64,000 nucleotides of DNA from Lanius collurio (GCA_020086605.1 JACBWW010000016.1:20448775-20512774); one strand, 5' to 3'. Positions 46,501-61,500 are shown, numbered from the stretch's first letter. Numbers and translations are program-made. The notes: generated by a model from the letters alone, not told the origin.

Positions 46501-49500
46501 TGCTAGGAGCAATGTTATCATTATAATGTAAATTAAATACATTATAAATGGATGTGAAATAATATTGTATTTTGTACAAAACAGTCTTACTTTTTGAAAC
46601 TTCTGCAATGCAACCTGTGATCAAGGTGGGCAGCTTTTCCATTGTTTGTGTTATGATCTGTACAGTTAATGATATGGCAGATAATCTATTTTCCTTGCAG
46701 AAGGGGTTAATCTAAAATCCCAAAACAGAGGACAAATCTGGGAGTATGTTAGATGACAAGTTGAGTTTATCTCCGAATTATTTTGCAAACGGTCTTTATT
46801 TCTGTTGATGCTTATTGTAATTCTAAGTTATTGTTAGATTATTTTTCTTCAAAACTAGCTTTTGTATGTGTCTTTAACACATGCCTTAGTCTGATTATAT
46901 TAAATAAGAATGTAGGTATGTTGTATCATATTAATCTTTTAAAACAACCATGTTTCAAGTTTTAAGTTGACCTTGAAAGCTTGAACTCTGCATTTTGTGA
47001 TATTTTAATGCACAGTCTTTTTCTGTCATTAACCTAATTGCAGCTGTTGCCCATAATAAATACAAAACTGTTGTACAGTAAATATTTATAATTTGTAAAT
47101 TGGTAAATAAACTGTTGTACAGTAAATATTTCTAATTTGTAAATTGGTAAATACAAAATGTAGTAATGGAAATAAAGGTGGTTGATGCTTTCCTCAAATC
47201 CAGATTCTATGGACATAAAGGTAACGTATTGTTTTAAATTGGAAACTTCCCCTGATGTGTTGTATCCCTGGTGGAAAAAAGCAGGTTTTTAATTGACCTG
47301 TCAGGTCTAACACTGCTTCATGCTGCAAAACAAGGTTCTCACCCTCTCCTCTTCCATTGCCTTATTTCAGAACAGTGAAAGCCAGCTCTGAAGAGAATAA
47401 GACTATTTTGGATGATGTTCAGAAAACAGATCAAATCAAGGTCTCTCTGTGGTTTATAGGTTATGGCACACATTTCCCAATGAAAATGTCTTTGCTGGTA
47501 GTGAATGTTTGGAAAAAATGAATCAGGGTGTCTTGTTGCTACAAGATTTTGGTAGTGAGGAGTCCATGTTACTGCTGTTAGGGCAAAATATTACTTACTA
47601 TGTGAAGGTAGTTATGTAATGATTCAGGGTTGGGTTTTTGGCTTTGGTTTTGCTTTTTTCCCCCCTAATTTCTCCCATGTCATCTTCTTTTCGAGCCTGA
47701 GAGCATTATCTTTTGATGAGACTATTTACTTCTATGCATTTTGTTAGATTTCCAGTGTCTGCCTTTCAGAGAAACAAGGATTATTAAAGCAGACATTTTA
47801 AGAGGTTGCACAATTCAAGTAGCACCCATTAAGTCCCTTAACAACTTTTAGAAGTATGAATCCTTGAAGCATCTCGAGGGGAATGAGGACTGACATAGAA
47901 TACTGCTAGCCTAATGTACATTAAAAAATCAGAAGCACGGGGAGTTTAAACTACATGTTCAGAGCCACATGAACTAATTGGTGATAAGCACAGATCTGGA
48001 AGTCAGGTCTTCAGATTTTTTAGTTGGCTTTTCTGATTCTCTAGACTGGTGTCACAGCAGTTTTGCTTTTACCATTATGGTGATCCTGATAGCCAGACAC
48101 ATTAATGTGAGAGACTGGAGGTAATAAAATCCAAAGCAAGTTTGGAGAGGTTGTTAATCTGAATTAAGGAAGTTGAAGCACACAAATAATTTTTATTCCT
48201 GGAAAATACTTTTGAGTTATGTCTGTAATGTATGTAAAATCTGATTTACAAAGGACTTTTCTCCTTAAATCAGGACAGTATGTAGTAGAACACTGCTGAC
48301 TGAAGGTTAAGCATCTGATTGTAATTGTTCTCTGGCAGGTTCAGACAAGGATCTGGTGGTCGTTCCCTGACAAATGGAGAACTATTTCCAAGCAGAGGCA
48401 TATAACCTCGATAAGGTTTTAGATGAATTTGAGCAAAATGAAGGTGAGTCATTTTGAACAGGATTGTAGATGCACATCAGATGTCTTCTACAGAGAACAG
48501 TATTGAAGAGGGGGAGATCTGTGACATCCTTTGTGGATTTGAGTTGCAAATTAATCTCAGAATTCACAAAAAGAAATCTGTTAATTTTGCATAGTATGTC
48601 TTCAGCATTTCTTAGTAGTATTCTCTTCTGCTTCCATTCATCTTGTTTACCTTTGTAAAATTTCTCACTCTTTTAATAGCAAATGTGCCGTGCACTTTCG
48701 AAGAAAGGTTTTGTGAAGCTTAATCTCAGTAGCAATATTTAAATAATTTATATTAAACAAATCAGGCAAAACTTATTTTAAGCTTCTTTTGCAGAAATGT
48801 TTTATTAGATCACATAAATCATATAATGAAGGTTATCATGTTCAAAGCACTACATTTTTTGCTTAGTCTAATTGGTAATTCTTTGCTGTCAAGGAAGTTG
48901 AACATTTTATTGGGGTGAGAATCTTTCTAAGCTCTTCTAGCTGTCTGAGATATATTAATCAATACTTCAAAGTTGCTTTTGCAAATTCAGCCTGATACTA
49001 ATTGGGGTAGCTCTAAACTTCTTGAGTTCCAGAAACATTATGGAATTACACTACTTAGGTTGATCAAGGATGCTGGTTATGGCAGGTGAGCTTCAATTTT
49101 GTGCCCGTATTTGAACACCATTCTAATGCAGCAGGATTAATAGAACCTGTAGCTTTAATATGACAGGAAGTTTTCTTCTTTAAACCCTTTTTCAGATGCC
49201 GCTGTTTCACCTACACTGCTGGGTGCAAAGTGGAATCAGATTCTAGATCCGCCTTCTCGTCGCCTGTCATTCAACTCGACCGTGGCCAATGTGAATGAAG
49301 CTACAACTCCTAATGAATGTCAGCAGAGATTAAAGTCTTTCTCCTTGTCCCATTCAGTGACTACACCAACAGGAGGAGGGGATCGCTGTGCTAATGGAAA
49401 GGATTTTAGCATAAGCCCAGAGACCCCAGTCATGTGGATTGATGATCAGGCAGCAGCAGATGATCAATTGATTAAAAGAAATAGTAATCGGGATGATCAG

Positions 49501-52500
49501 TGTAACTCTGTGGGAGCAGGAGAAAAGAAATGTGGAAATACAGCTTGCTTGCCAGAGGAGAAAAATGTGCTAGTGGTGGCAGTCATGCACAACTGTGACA
49601 GAAGAACACTACAAAGTGATGATGTGGTGGATTGTGCAAATTACAACAGTCAGTCCCCAATGGACTCTATTAGCTTTACACTGGATAATGAGAACCGACA
49701 GAGTGACCAGTTTAGTGTTACTGTAAATGGATCCACAGAAAAGGATACAGATACAGAAAAGCAAGTGAACAGGCTGTGCACTGAAGATGACTCTGTAAGT
49801 CATTTGGTTAATGCTTCTTCTGAAAGCCTGACTGCTGCATGCCCCTCCTCTCGATTGAAGGAGGATTTTAATATGAGTAAAGATTCGCTGTTTTCAGAAG
49901 CTACAACTGCAGGGATCAATGCAGTGACTCTCTTACAGAGACCAGTTGATGGTACTGCTAAAATGCAAGAAAACTGTGCATCAGTTGAAAATTTCACTAG
50001 TAAAGCCATTCCTCAGAGAACAGATGTAGAAGCTAAAAACTCTTCTGGTTCCAGTAGTGGAAGCTTAATTGTAGAACAGGAAACAACCCAACAGTTGCAG
50101 TCTAGGCTATCTGGGCTCACTGAAACCTGTCAACCTAACGTGGCTGGAAGTGGCAATTACAAGGAATGTGTTGCAGAGGATGTTAGTGCCACTGAAAGCG
50201 AAGTCATTGAATGTGATAAAAATCTCAGCACGACGGAATTGCACAGCATGGCAGAATGTTACCCTGAATCTCAGGAGATGACTAATTGGGAACTGACAAA
50301 GTTGAATGAGATGAATAATAAGCAAACTCTAGGAGAGAATGAAAGATTTTTGCAGACCAAACAGCCTGATGATGCATGTGGTAGCAGCAAAGAAGAGGAA
50401 GATGGGGTGTTGGAGGCAGGTATAGACTTAAAAGGGTCTGGTACAGATGAGCTTGAAGAGTCCAGTGTCTCTGATGTGATGGCTACATCAGCAGCAAGCT
50501 CTCTGTCTAATGGTTGTGATTCCTATGGAATGCAGAACCCAATTGTTGCTCATGTTCCAAAGACTTTACCCTCCAAGGAAGACTCGGTAACAGAGGAAAA
50601 GGAGATTGAGGAGAGCAAGTCAGAATGTTACCCTAATGTTTATGAACAGAGAGGAAATGAGACCACAGAAGGGAGCGGTCTCATTTTAAACAGCACTGGT
50701 GACCACATAAAGAAAAATTATTTGCATAATCTTTGTAGTCAGGTTTCATCCATGCAAGGGCAAACTTCACCAAAACCAGTGACTAATCTGCAATATATCA
50801 GTGTTCCTTTTGGTGGTGCAAGGCCTAAGCAACCCACAAATCTGAAACTGCAGATTCCGAAGCCATTATCGGACCACTTACAAAATGATGTTATTCCCCC
50901 AAATTGTGGAGGTAATAGTAAAAACAAAAATGTCTTTGGTAAGACACAATTAGGGGATTCAGCAGACACGTTTCCTGGTGAAACATCTTCAAATGCCTCT
51001 GGTACTGGTTCCAATGGGGAACATTTGGATGAGTATGAATCTGGAGTCTCTAATAGTTCGTGCCTTGCAGTAGCCCCAGATAGTCCAGATAATGATCTCA
51101 GAGCTGGTCAGTTTGGAGCTCCAGCCAGAAAGCCTTTTACGACTTTGGGTGAGGTGGCTCCAGTGTGGGTTCCAGATTCTCAAGCACCAAACTGTATGAA
51201 ATGTGAGGCCAGATTTACATTCACCAAAAGAAGGCACCATTGCAGAGCCTGTGGGAAGGTAAGTTCATGTTTTGTGAATAAGCTCAAAGCACCTTTTTTT
51301 CCCTGATACTGCACAACATCACATCAGAGAGCTTGCTAAACTACTGGATATAGTTACCTGTGACATCTCTTCCTAAAAAGCTGTGTCTGAGTGAAGCAAA
51401 AATGGGAGTTTGTGAGCTCTGATGTATTTGGGGTTCTAATAAAGAATAACTAATTGTTTCTAGTCTAAATAAGCAGTTATATTTGTTGATTACAATTATT
51501 GTCATCCTTAGGTTTATGTCAAACTCTTATAAACTGACTCAGTGCAGGAAACTGCTTTACAGAAATTACTGCATCAATAATCCCATTAAAGTTACTGAAA
51601 CAAACTTGTGCATTGGGAGTGGGCTGTTGGATTGCTGGCATCCTGCTGGTTTACATGGCTGATCAACTTGTTTCTTCTCAGTCTTCTTTACTAACTTTTC
51701 TCATATTGCTTACATTATTTTTAATAATATTAACATTTTTAAACATACATTTGCTCCTGGGCAAAAAAAAGTATATTAACTGTAACCTGATGTATATCCA
51801 CATGGTGAGAAATTTTGTAATGAAGACAACTAAAACATAATTTTTGTATCACTTTTTGTTGTGTAAGAAATACTTTATTGTTGAGGGTTTTTTTTTTTAA
51901 TTTTATGTATGTGCCATTTAAGTGAACACAAATTCTTATGTGATGAGTTTATTGTGAATTATTAACTTGTAAATTATTTCCAAATATCTTTTACTGAAAT
52001 GCATGTCACTGGTGCAAGTAGGAACTCAGGGAAAAATAATGATTATTCAAAAGCAGTAAAGTAACACTTGTCAATTAGGTATTAATGAATATTGTAAAAA
52101 GAAATACTAAACCCAACAAAGAATTGGAGTAGAAGTAACTTGGGTTCATTTAGGCCTCATTCAAAGGTTTCTGAAGCTGATTAAAAGAGCTCCTGGCTGC
52201 TATGGGTGATAATTTTTACTACCAGAAGAGTGCAGGGAAAGCAGAATGATGTGGATAAAGGACCTGAAAGAAGCAAATGTATCAGGAAGGCTCAAACCCT
52301 CATGCCAGGTGTATCTGGAAGCAGCCCAGCAGAAGCCCCAGCCTTGCTCCTCTGAAATGGAACACATGTGTCCCTTTTGTCCCCTTAGGACCAGAATGCA
52401 GAGCACTCCATCCTTCACATGCTAAACAGTCTTTCCCAGGACACTTTTAAAAACTAAGCAGACATTCCTTGTGCACTGGCCCAGGGCTTCCAGTTGGTTC

Positions 52501-55500
52501 TGCCCATCCTCTTGCAGCTTGGTTGCAGTGGAAGTGCTGATGTGGAGCCAGTAACCACAGGTGATCAATAAGCATCACATAAAGCACAGGCTTACCTTAG
52601 TGCGCCTTTTGGTTAATATCAGGGGCCTCATTCCTCTCATTGCAGTTAAGGAGAATCTGTAAGGCATGGAAGTTAAAGGATTGTCCACGATTTTAACTTT
52701 GGTGTGTTAACTTTTGCTGTTATTTAGGTAATTTTTTCTTTTGGAATTGGAAAAATATGACTACAATTTTCATGTGCAGTAATGTTTTCTGTTTATTTTT
52801 GTATTTTAAACAAGTTTATTGCTTGCATGTAATTGCTTCTCTGTGACAACAGAAGCCCTGAATTGCACAAATGAATGCAGAAAATTAAAATATCTGTAAA
52901 TGCATAAAACATGCAATGATGGAGCAAAGCCAAAAATTTCTATGTGTTTTTTTTTTCTTTTTCTTTTTTTACATTCTTCTGACAAACCTTGAGAAGAACA
53001 ACCAGTGCCAGTAGGTTTTTTGATCATATGTGGGACATGGATAAAATAAAAAAATCCCTCTGCTCAGTAGACAAATGGACTCAGTAGACTTAGAATGGAT
53101 TGTTTTTAGAGGCTTTTGTTAGCTAATATTTGTCTAGGCTAAATTTACACAAGTGCAGCCAGAAGATGTAGCAGAGAGGACTCATTAATAAATGCTAAGG
53201 ATCAGTGTAAGTCAAATAATACTTAGCACTTACTGCAAATTGCTTTACAGCCCTTAATTCCTGTAACAATTCTGGGCAGAGAGAGACCAAAGCTTTGAGA
53301 GACAAGCTCTGATGAATGTGGCTGCAGTGGCTTGAGAAATCCCAGTTCTCAGCTGTCTGCTCCTGCTTTCTGGTCACCATTCCCAGCCTCAGAGCAAGTC
53401 CTGTGGACCATGTGTGGTGTAGGTAACTACTGAACCACAGGGATGCTTCCACTGTTAAATGTCTGAATCTCACCTAAAAGAACTGGGGAGACAATGTCAT
53501 TAGCTCTTGCAGTTGTCTGTTTCTAAAGGAAGTCATGGGACTCAATATTTTGAACACAAGCTTTAGCACAACAGTTTCTTTTTAAGCTTTATTAGCATAA
53601 TGACAAATCATTTTAGTAGGGATGAATGTATCTGTTTCATTTGGGAATAAATATTGTATTTAAAAATAGTTGAGTGGCAACTGGAAAGTCTGTCTTGGTT
53701 TCTAATTTCAGGGTAATAATTGCAGAGTTAATGGATGATATGAACCATTTGGATTGATAGAAAGGAATACACTTAGAGTAAATTTAGAGTTAAAATTAAG
53801 AACCTGATGAATGTATGTGAACACGTTCATAAATTATATGTTATGTATTTATGTACTTTCTATTGTCAGATGAAATCATCATCCTTGATAGGAAAACCAG
53901 AAAATTTATATGCAATCTTTTTCATTGACAACCAAAACTATATTTTTCCACTAAAATATTAAAAAAAACCCTAGCAATTCCCCTAGCAACTAATGTTTTA
54001 ACGACTCCTAGTGAACCTGAAAACCCTAGTAACATAAAAACTTGCTTTGACACTGCTCTGTTATTTTTTATAGCATGATGTACTGAGATAATGACTTGGT
54101 GATTGTTAATAACAAGTCTGAGTTGTCAGTTGTGCTGGTTTGTGTTCTCTGCATTAGTGCTGCTCAAGGCTGATGCAGCCTGAGAGAGGAGGTGGGGATG
54201 TGCTGTCATTGCTTCTATTCTCTCTTTTAATATTTAAATCATTGCATTTGGGAGCTTTCATGAATGCACAACGTGTTGTTTGAAAAAGGGTCCTAAATTA
54301 GATATTAATTTGTGTTTGGCTTTTATTTATGGTTGATGACCTTGATTTTTCCGTGTTCGATACTGAATGAACTTTTGACTGGATGTTTCTCTCAGATAAC
54401 TGAAATGATGTCAAATGTCTGTAAAATATGCTGTGATGGTGTTATTAATATTTCCTAGAATACTTGTAAATTACATTAAGGTGTAAGTGCAGAAATCAGA
54501 TTTTTAAATACATTTGCTTTGGTTTTTTAAAGTTTTTCATATATGTGAAAGGGTGGATTTTATTTTTGCATTAAAATGCCAGTGTGTACTTAATTATGTT
54601 TTGTTTTTGAAATGAGTTGTCATAATTAGAAAACATTAAAACTGGTTCTAATGAGACAAGGCTGAGCTTTCTGCACATTTGATTCTCAACTCATGTTGAG
54701 TTCAGAACCTGTATTTGCTTATTTTAAACACTTTCCACTAAAAACCTGCAAGTAACAGCTGCAAAGGAGTTATAATTTGGTGTGATCTTTAACTTGGTTG
54801 AAATTTAATTAGGCTTAAACACATTTATATATAAGAATCCTGTGTAGCTTCTTGTCTATATTACAGAAATAATGCTACTGAAGTGATGGAATATTTTTTT
54901 TTTGTTTAGAAAATGTTATGGACAATAATAATGCATAGTGAATTGCAGAGATAATATCCACCCATAATTAAAATTTGAAATGCTCTCTTGATATCTGAAC
55001 TCATTTGTTAGGTAGCTGCTGCTGTTTCTAGATCTCTTGAGTGTGACATTACCTTTCTGCAGGAAATGGACGTTCATCAGTATCTTCACACCACCTGGAA
55101 AATAACACTGAGGAACTACTGTTTTTTTTAAATAAAGAAAATATAATTATTTTAAACAAATAAGAAATCATTAGGGCATGTGTTCTGCAGGATTTTGAGA
55201 AAGCAGTTACTGTTGTAGGATCATATCTGCATGCAAGTGTGTGTTGGTGCACAAGCCATGCTCTTGGTTATGGTTTTACTTGTCTGGAGGAAGCCTCAGG
55301 ACTGTTTCCTGCCCAGGACTGGGGAGGTTTTAGAGCTGGTTCAGGTGAGAAGGACCAGCTCTGCAGCTGCATCTCCACAGCACCTTGTGCTCCTGGGCCT
55401 TGGGCCCCTTTAGCAGCCGGTGTGCACAGAATGCAGTTCCCGAGTTCTCCCTACTGTTGTGGTGCTGTAGTGTTTCTATTCATGTCACTATGAGCTGTTT

Positions 55501-58500
55501 TATAGAAATGGAGCAAGATTTTCTTGCAGTATTAATGTCATTCAGCTTTCTTAAATGTTGTGGTTTATATGTTGAACACTTAAAACATTTTGATAATTGC
55601 TATTCTTCCTCAACTGAGGAATAACTTGCTAGATATGAAGAGATTAAACAGCTGGAGTTGCTAATATAGAATCACAGAATTATTTAGGTTGGGAAAAAAC
55701 CTCTTGAGATCATCAAGCCCAACCTATGACCGATCACCACCCTGTCTACCAGACCATGGCACTGAGTGCCACGTCCAGTCTTTCCTAAACAGCTCCAGGG
55801 ACAGTGACTCCACCACCTCCCTGGGCCAATGTTCCAATGTTTAATCACCCCTTTGGGAAGAAATTCCTCCTGATGTCCAAAAACTCCTCCTAATGTCCAA
55901 TTCCATACAGTGAATTGTACCACTGTGAGGAATTAATTAAGTTTGAATTAATCTGTGCCATAGCAGTCTGTTATATATATGGAATACTTTTGCATTGAAA
56001 CGTATTTAATTCTAGGTAATACTCATGCTTTTTCTAGGACTGAAATTAACTCCCAAATTGTTAATTCTGTAAGGGATTGTAATGTGGTAGGTATTTATTA
56101 CCCCCATTTTAATTTATGCCAAACAAATTAAAAAACACCACCAGGACAAGATGCATTTATGTGTTCCACAAAATAATAATCAGGATTAGTGGACAGGCAC
56201 TCTGGGTAGGTATTGGTCACTGTGGCTTTAATGGGAAAATTCTGGGGTTTTTACCTCTATATTTTGCTTGTCAAGAACTTAGCTGATACTCAGTTGTCCA
56301 GATTCATCAGTTTGTGCCATGTTTGTGCACACCCCTGAGTAGTTTCCCCTGTGTTCCAGGTGTTTTGTGCCGCGTGCTGTAGCCTGAAGTGCAAGCTGCT
56401 GTACATGGACCGGAAGGAAGCCAGAGTGTGTGTGATCTGCCACTCAGTGCTGATGAATGGTGAGTGGGAAGGCAATCTGAGATGTGGCACTTCACTGGCT
56501 TTGTGTGGAGCTGCAGTGAGGGTATTTAAAAGAGAAACCCAAAATACTTTATTTATGTGGTAAGTATTCTAAAACAGTAAAGGTGCTTGAGAGGCTGATG
56601 TGGAATCCCTATGCAGAGCAGAAAAACTGGTAAGGTTGCAGTGAGTTTGAAAGCTTTCAGTTGGGAGGGCTCTACCAGGATGGCAAAAACTGTGACTTTT
56701 GGCTTTTTTTTGATGTTAACTCAGATGTGTACTCTGTATGCTTTGTTGCCTGAGTAGATAACCTGCTACACATTTGTATGGAATGCTGAAGGGGAGAGAA
56801 ATGCAATTGTGCCTGTTCTAGGTTTTGCACTATAGGAAATTGGGAAGGTAGTGTTTATGCACAAATTAATCCTACTCCTCTTTCTTTTTAACACCTTGGT
56901 GCCAGATTAGGAGATCTTGTCTAAATATAGGTCCATAAATGTGGATAGCTGATCTTAGATTGTTACTGTGGCACGTTACTGGGGTTCATCAAACCAGGGA
57001 CAGTGCTGTGGCTAAAAGCCTGGTGAGAACATGGCATACAGGAGAGAGGTCACAAGTAGTTCTGAAGTTACCATGTGGAACTGACAGGAAGTTCTATCAC
57101 CTCTGCTTGGTGTAAGGAAAGACTCTGCTTGGTTTTGACCAGTGGGCTGTGGAGTGTGTTTTGTGTGTCATCCTTTATTGTATTAACAGAGCTGTGGTAT
57201 AAATAAGGGCAAACACAGAGCACTTGAGAGCACTCAGGTCTTGAGGCCTCTGGAAATTTCCAGAACTTCCCAGGCTGGCAGTTCCCTCTGGGTGATGATC
57301 TGTCCCACTGACTTAAGCCCCTGACACTGAGACAGCTGTTGCTGGAAGACACACCAGTCAGTTTTTAGGTCTTGAATTGAGAAGGCAGAGAAATTGGATT
57401 AGGTTGAGAGAGGACCCATGTGAGTGCTTAAATCGTGAGATAACTTGTCTCATCATGAGAAATTCCAGGCATTTTGGTTTATTAGTGGGAAGGTGAATGG
57501 GTGGCTTGGTCCTGGGGTATAAATATATATCTGGATCACTGAAACTTGATTGCAGAAGTTAATGCAGTGGTAGAGGAAGGTCTGACAGGTGCAGTCTAAC
57601 ATACAAAAGGTAGAATGAGAAGTTAGACAAATTCAGGCTCTAAATGCAAACTTTTAACTGCTAGAACAACTGTTCAGTAATTATCAGGATAGTTTATCAT
57701 GGTATCTCCATTGCTGCAATTGTTTAGCTACTCTTTGGAGACTTTTAGCAAAGAATGGTTTGTGTCAGCATTCACACAAAATAATTTTGGCTGTATCTTT
57801 ACACATTACTGCATAGTGGATTATTTGGGCTGTTTTCAGAAAGATCTCTTACTTTGCTGAATATCTAAACTAAAACACTAAACTTAAGCTCATAACTTTA
57901 TTTTTTTTCCAAAGAAATTGAGTAATGGTTCAGATTAGGTTGAAAGTAACTGAGTGCTTAGTCTCAAGATGAGAATCAAAAATTAGTAGACAGTATCTGT
58001 TATTAAACAGGAATAATTTTCTCAAAAATAATTTAAAAATATAAAATATTTCAAAAATATTACACTTTATAAAGTTTAAATTTATAAAGTTTTAATTATT
58101 AATAATTCTTTACTCTAGGCCAAATTTATAAGGTGACAGGAAATTGTAGGTTGTAATATCTAGAAATTAAATATGAGTCCCAGTAATGATGCTGAAGGGG
58201 TTCTAAAGTGTTACATTTTGGGATGGAGAAATGAACACATTTCAAGGTGTACAAGAACAAGGAATTACAAATACACATAGCAAAAGACAGCTGGCTTGTT
58301 GTGGTGGTGGGTAGGATTAATATTCTCTGGGGGAAGGGAAGAAGCTGAAAATATGTCAGTTGAAACCAAAGTGTTGTTTTAAAAAGACATAATAAAACTG
58401 ATCATATTGTAATGATTTCCTTTGAAAGCCTCTCTGTGCTGCTGCCAGGACAGATGCACATTAATGGCAGCAAACAGTGACATCAGTGCCTGGTTCATTC

Positions 58501-61500
58501 CAGGGCCAGTGCTGGGCTTCTCCTGGCCCCCTCTGTTCCTGCTGCAGTGTTTAATGCTGCTGCTTTGGGTTACTGGTTAGTTAACCTGATTGTATCCCAC
58601 CCCTCCTGATCCTTCCAGTTTCTTTGTCAGTGCAGATTTTGGGGCTTTTGTCCCTCTCAGTGCAGCAGGTTAAGCATTAATCTTTGCACAGCCTTGGAAC
58701 TGGGGGTAGGAACTGAGAAAGCAGTTATTTTATTTGATTGCTTGGTACCTGGTTTGTGTTTGACTGGGGTGTAGGGGGGAGGGTTGTGTGTTTGCTGGCA
58801 CGTTTCCATGGCCAGGCTATGTGTTTCATCAGCTTCCAATGCTATTTTTAGTGTATTTTCATTTGGTAGATATGCTGACTTGGCACTTTGCTCCATTTAA
58901 AGAAGGCTTTATGAATGCTCTTGTACTGTGCTGTAACTTTTCTAATAAAGGAGTTCTGGACATGTAACTTTGTGCATTTTTAATACTTTCTTCTTTCAGG
59001 ACTTTTACTATGACTGATACAGAATTGCTGTTTAAAAAGTGCTTCAGTTCAAGTAATTTTCTCGCCTGGAATGTCAATATGTTTTTCATTGGCAGGCTTT
59101 TCACTCTTGGTTTTGCAGGTTGATGAAGGGAAACAGGAGGGCAGGAGGGTTTATGTTCTATTTAGTTCTGTTGGGGTTTTTTTGGTCTTGTTATTCCCAC
59201 CTTGGTTTTCTAACAATTTGCAGCTGAAGGAACCCAAGGATGTACATGCTCTGAGAGCTTAGGTGCCATGATATTTATGCCTGACTCAAAGAATGCATTT
59301 ATTTGTAGCATACTAATATGGTTGTGAGTGCAAGCACACTTATGAATTTTCTGGTGTCTTGCTACAAGCCTTCCTTAGAGGTGAAAAAGAAGCAGTACTG
59401 TGGAGGGAGTCTGGTTTACTCACTGAAGGAGATTTTTGTATGATAGATGTTGTTGACAAAGAAGATTTATGTTATTGCTTGGCCAATTGAATTAAGGCTC
59501 GAGTCATGCCTTCCAAATTAATAGCATAAGGGCTTTTTTACAGTTAGGAATAGAAGTTGTTGATCTGTACTCAATTGCCCTGGATACAAAGAAATGCAAG
59601 GTGCTTTTTGTCATAAAGATAAATCTACTCAAGTGTTCTGTGGGTTATGAAACATTTGTAGTAGGAATGTGTATCTGTCCATGCAGTGTGATGCATTTAT
59701 ATACATACATTTATGTATACATTGTCTGTTTTTTTCAATTAAATCTTTGAAGAAGAAACAAAATGAAGCATGAGGAACTAAGCATCACTCAAGTCAAAGT
59801 GTATTGTTAAAATTTTCAGAAAATACTTCTCTGTGGACTGTTATTTTATTGCACAGGGCCAGTGCAGTTTCTCCTCATGGTATGGATTTTCTTGCTTAAT
59901 TGCAGTCTCCTGTGCTGTTCCATGAAGGGAATGGTCTGGGAAGTGGCAGGGTCCACAGCTGACCACAGCTGAGAACTTAACACACTGTTTTGTGCTGTTA
60001 GATACCTTCCTCTGTGCTCATGACTCTTGTTCTTTGTTTGCTTTAGCTCAAGCCTGGGAGAACATGATGAGTGCCTCAAGCCAGAGCCCTAACCCTAACA
60101 ATCCCGCTGAATACTGTTCTACTATCCCTCCTTTGCAGCAGGCTCAGGCCTCGGGCGCCCTGAGCTCTCCGCCTCCCACTGTCATGGTACCTGTGGGAGT
60201 TCTAAAGCATCCTGGAGCAGAAGGTAAGAGCATTTCCTTTTTCTTTCAGTTTACCTGTAGTAAGAATTTGGAAAGAATATCTGCACTTCATCCATTTCAA
60301 ATAATGGCTAATGCCAGTTGTGCTATTCCTGCCCTCAGCAGGGATATCAGGTTTTTCAGGACATGTAAACTGTTCTCAGTGGCTGTGTCTGTACAGGATG
60401 CTGCCATAGGGAATGCATTAGGTGATGATGTCTTAAGTTCCTTCCAATACACATTTTTATATTTATTTTTTCCATTTTGCTGTTTTATACTCAGATTTTC
60501 CAATTTTCTAGCCAGTGTTGCTGTGAGTTCTTAAACGCTGGTTTTTCACATTCTCTCCAGTGGCTCAGCCTAGAGAACAGAGGCGTGTTTGGTTTGCTGA
60601 TGGGATATTACCCAATGGAGAAGTTGCTGATGCAGCAAAACTGACAGTGGCTGGGACAACTTCCACAGGAACCTTAGCAGTGTCTCATGATCCATCAAAG
60701 CCCATGGCCAACAACACTTTATCAGCAGAAGTAAGGGAGTGTTTGGTGCTCAAATTCCCATATTTGCCTCGGTCGTGAGTGGTGTGTGAGTTGCTGTGGT
60801 GACTGCAGTTAAGACTGATGTAGGAAATCTGCTCAGGCTTGTCTTAGTATGTTGCATAGCAAGTGTTGTCCTCATTTGAATGTTTGCAGAGTGCTGAAAC
60901 TGTATTTTTTAAAATGAAGTGAGGATTTTTGGAGCAGAGCACTAAGAATGTTTGTTGTCTGTGTGGCTTCCAGCTGTTTGGCTGTACAGCTGGTGTGTGA
61001 AGGATATTTGTGTAACACATGCTTTACAAAAGGTGAGTCATGGTCAGTAAGGAGTTGGAAACAATAAGATTGCCATAGTGTGGATCGGAAGAATACTCTG
61101 TCACAAAATTCTGTATGCAGGAAAGTGCAGATAAAATCTAACAATGAAGTCCACCATATCCCATGTAAGTGGAATTGAGACTGCAAAAAGTTCGAATGGG
61201 AATATGTGCATTAGGATTTTGTGAAGAAATGGGTATGTGTGGTGTTAGAGAAGGGAGGTGCAGACTCTAAGACTTTCTAGCAATAATTCACATACAGGAG
61301 TCATCCCATGATCATCTATTGTTACAGAGCCAAATTACTTTGTGCTTCTGTTTCTCCAGCAGACACAGACTCCTTCACCTACATCTATGATAATTTAGCC
61401 AGCCAGCTCTTACATTTTTATCATTATTACTGTTTTAATGTTGTCCTTCATTGTTTTTTGCTGCTTGCAGACTGATAATGCCTCTGTATTCTTGGGAAAT

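Noticed and set aside
51259..51306. Alternative C-terminus of ZFYVE9 by reading past 51258
   Set aside because: A consensus GTAAGT donor is present and the next exon restores the FYVE finger; the read-through would cut the finger in half.
60087..60099. Telomere-like CCCTAACCCTAAC
   Set aside because: Only two units, and it lies inside the ZFYVE9 coding exon, where it encodes the conserved SPNPNNP residues.
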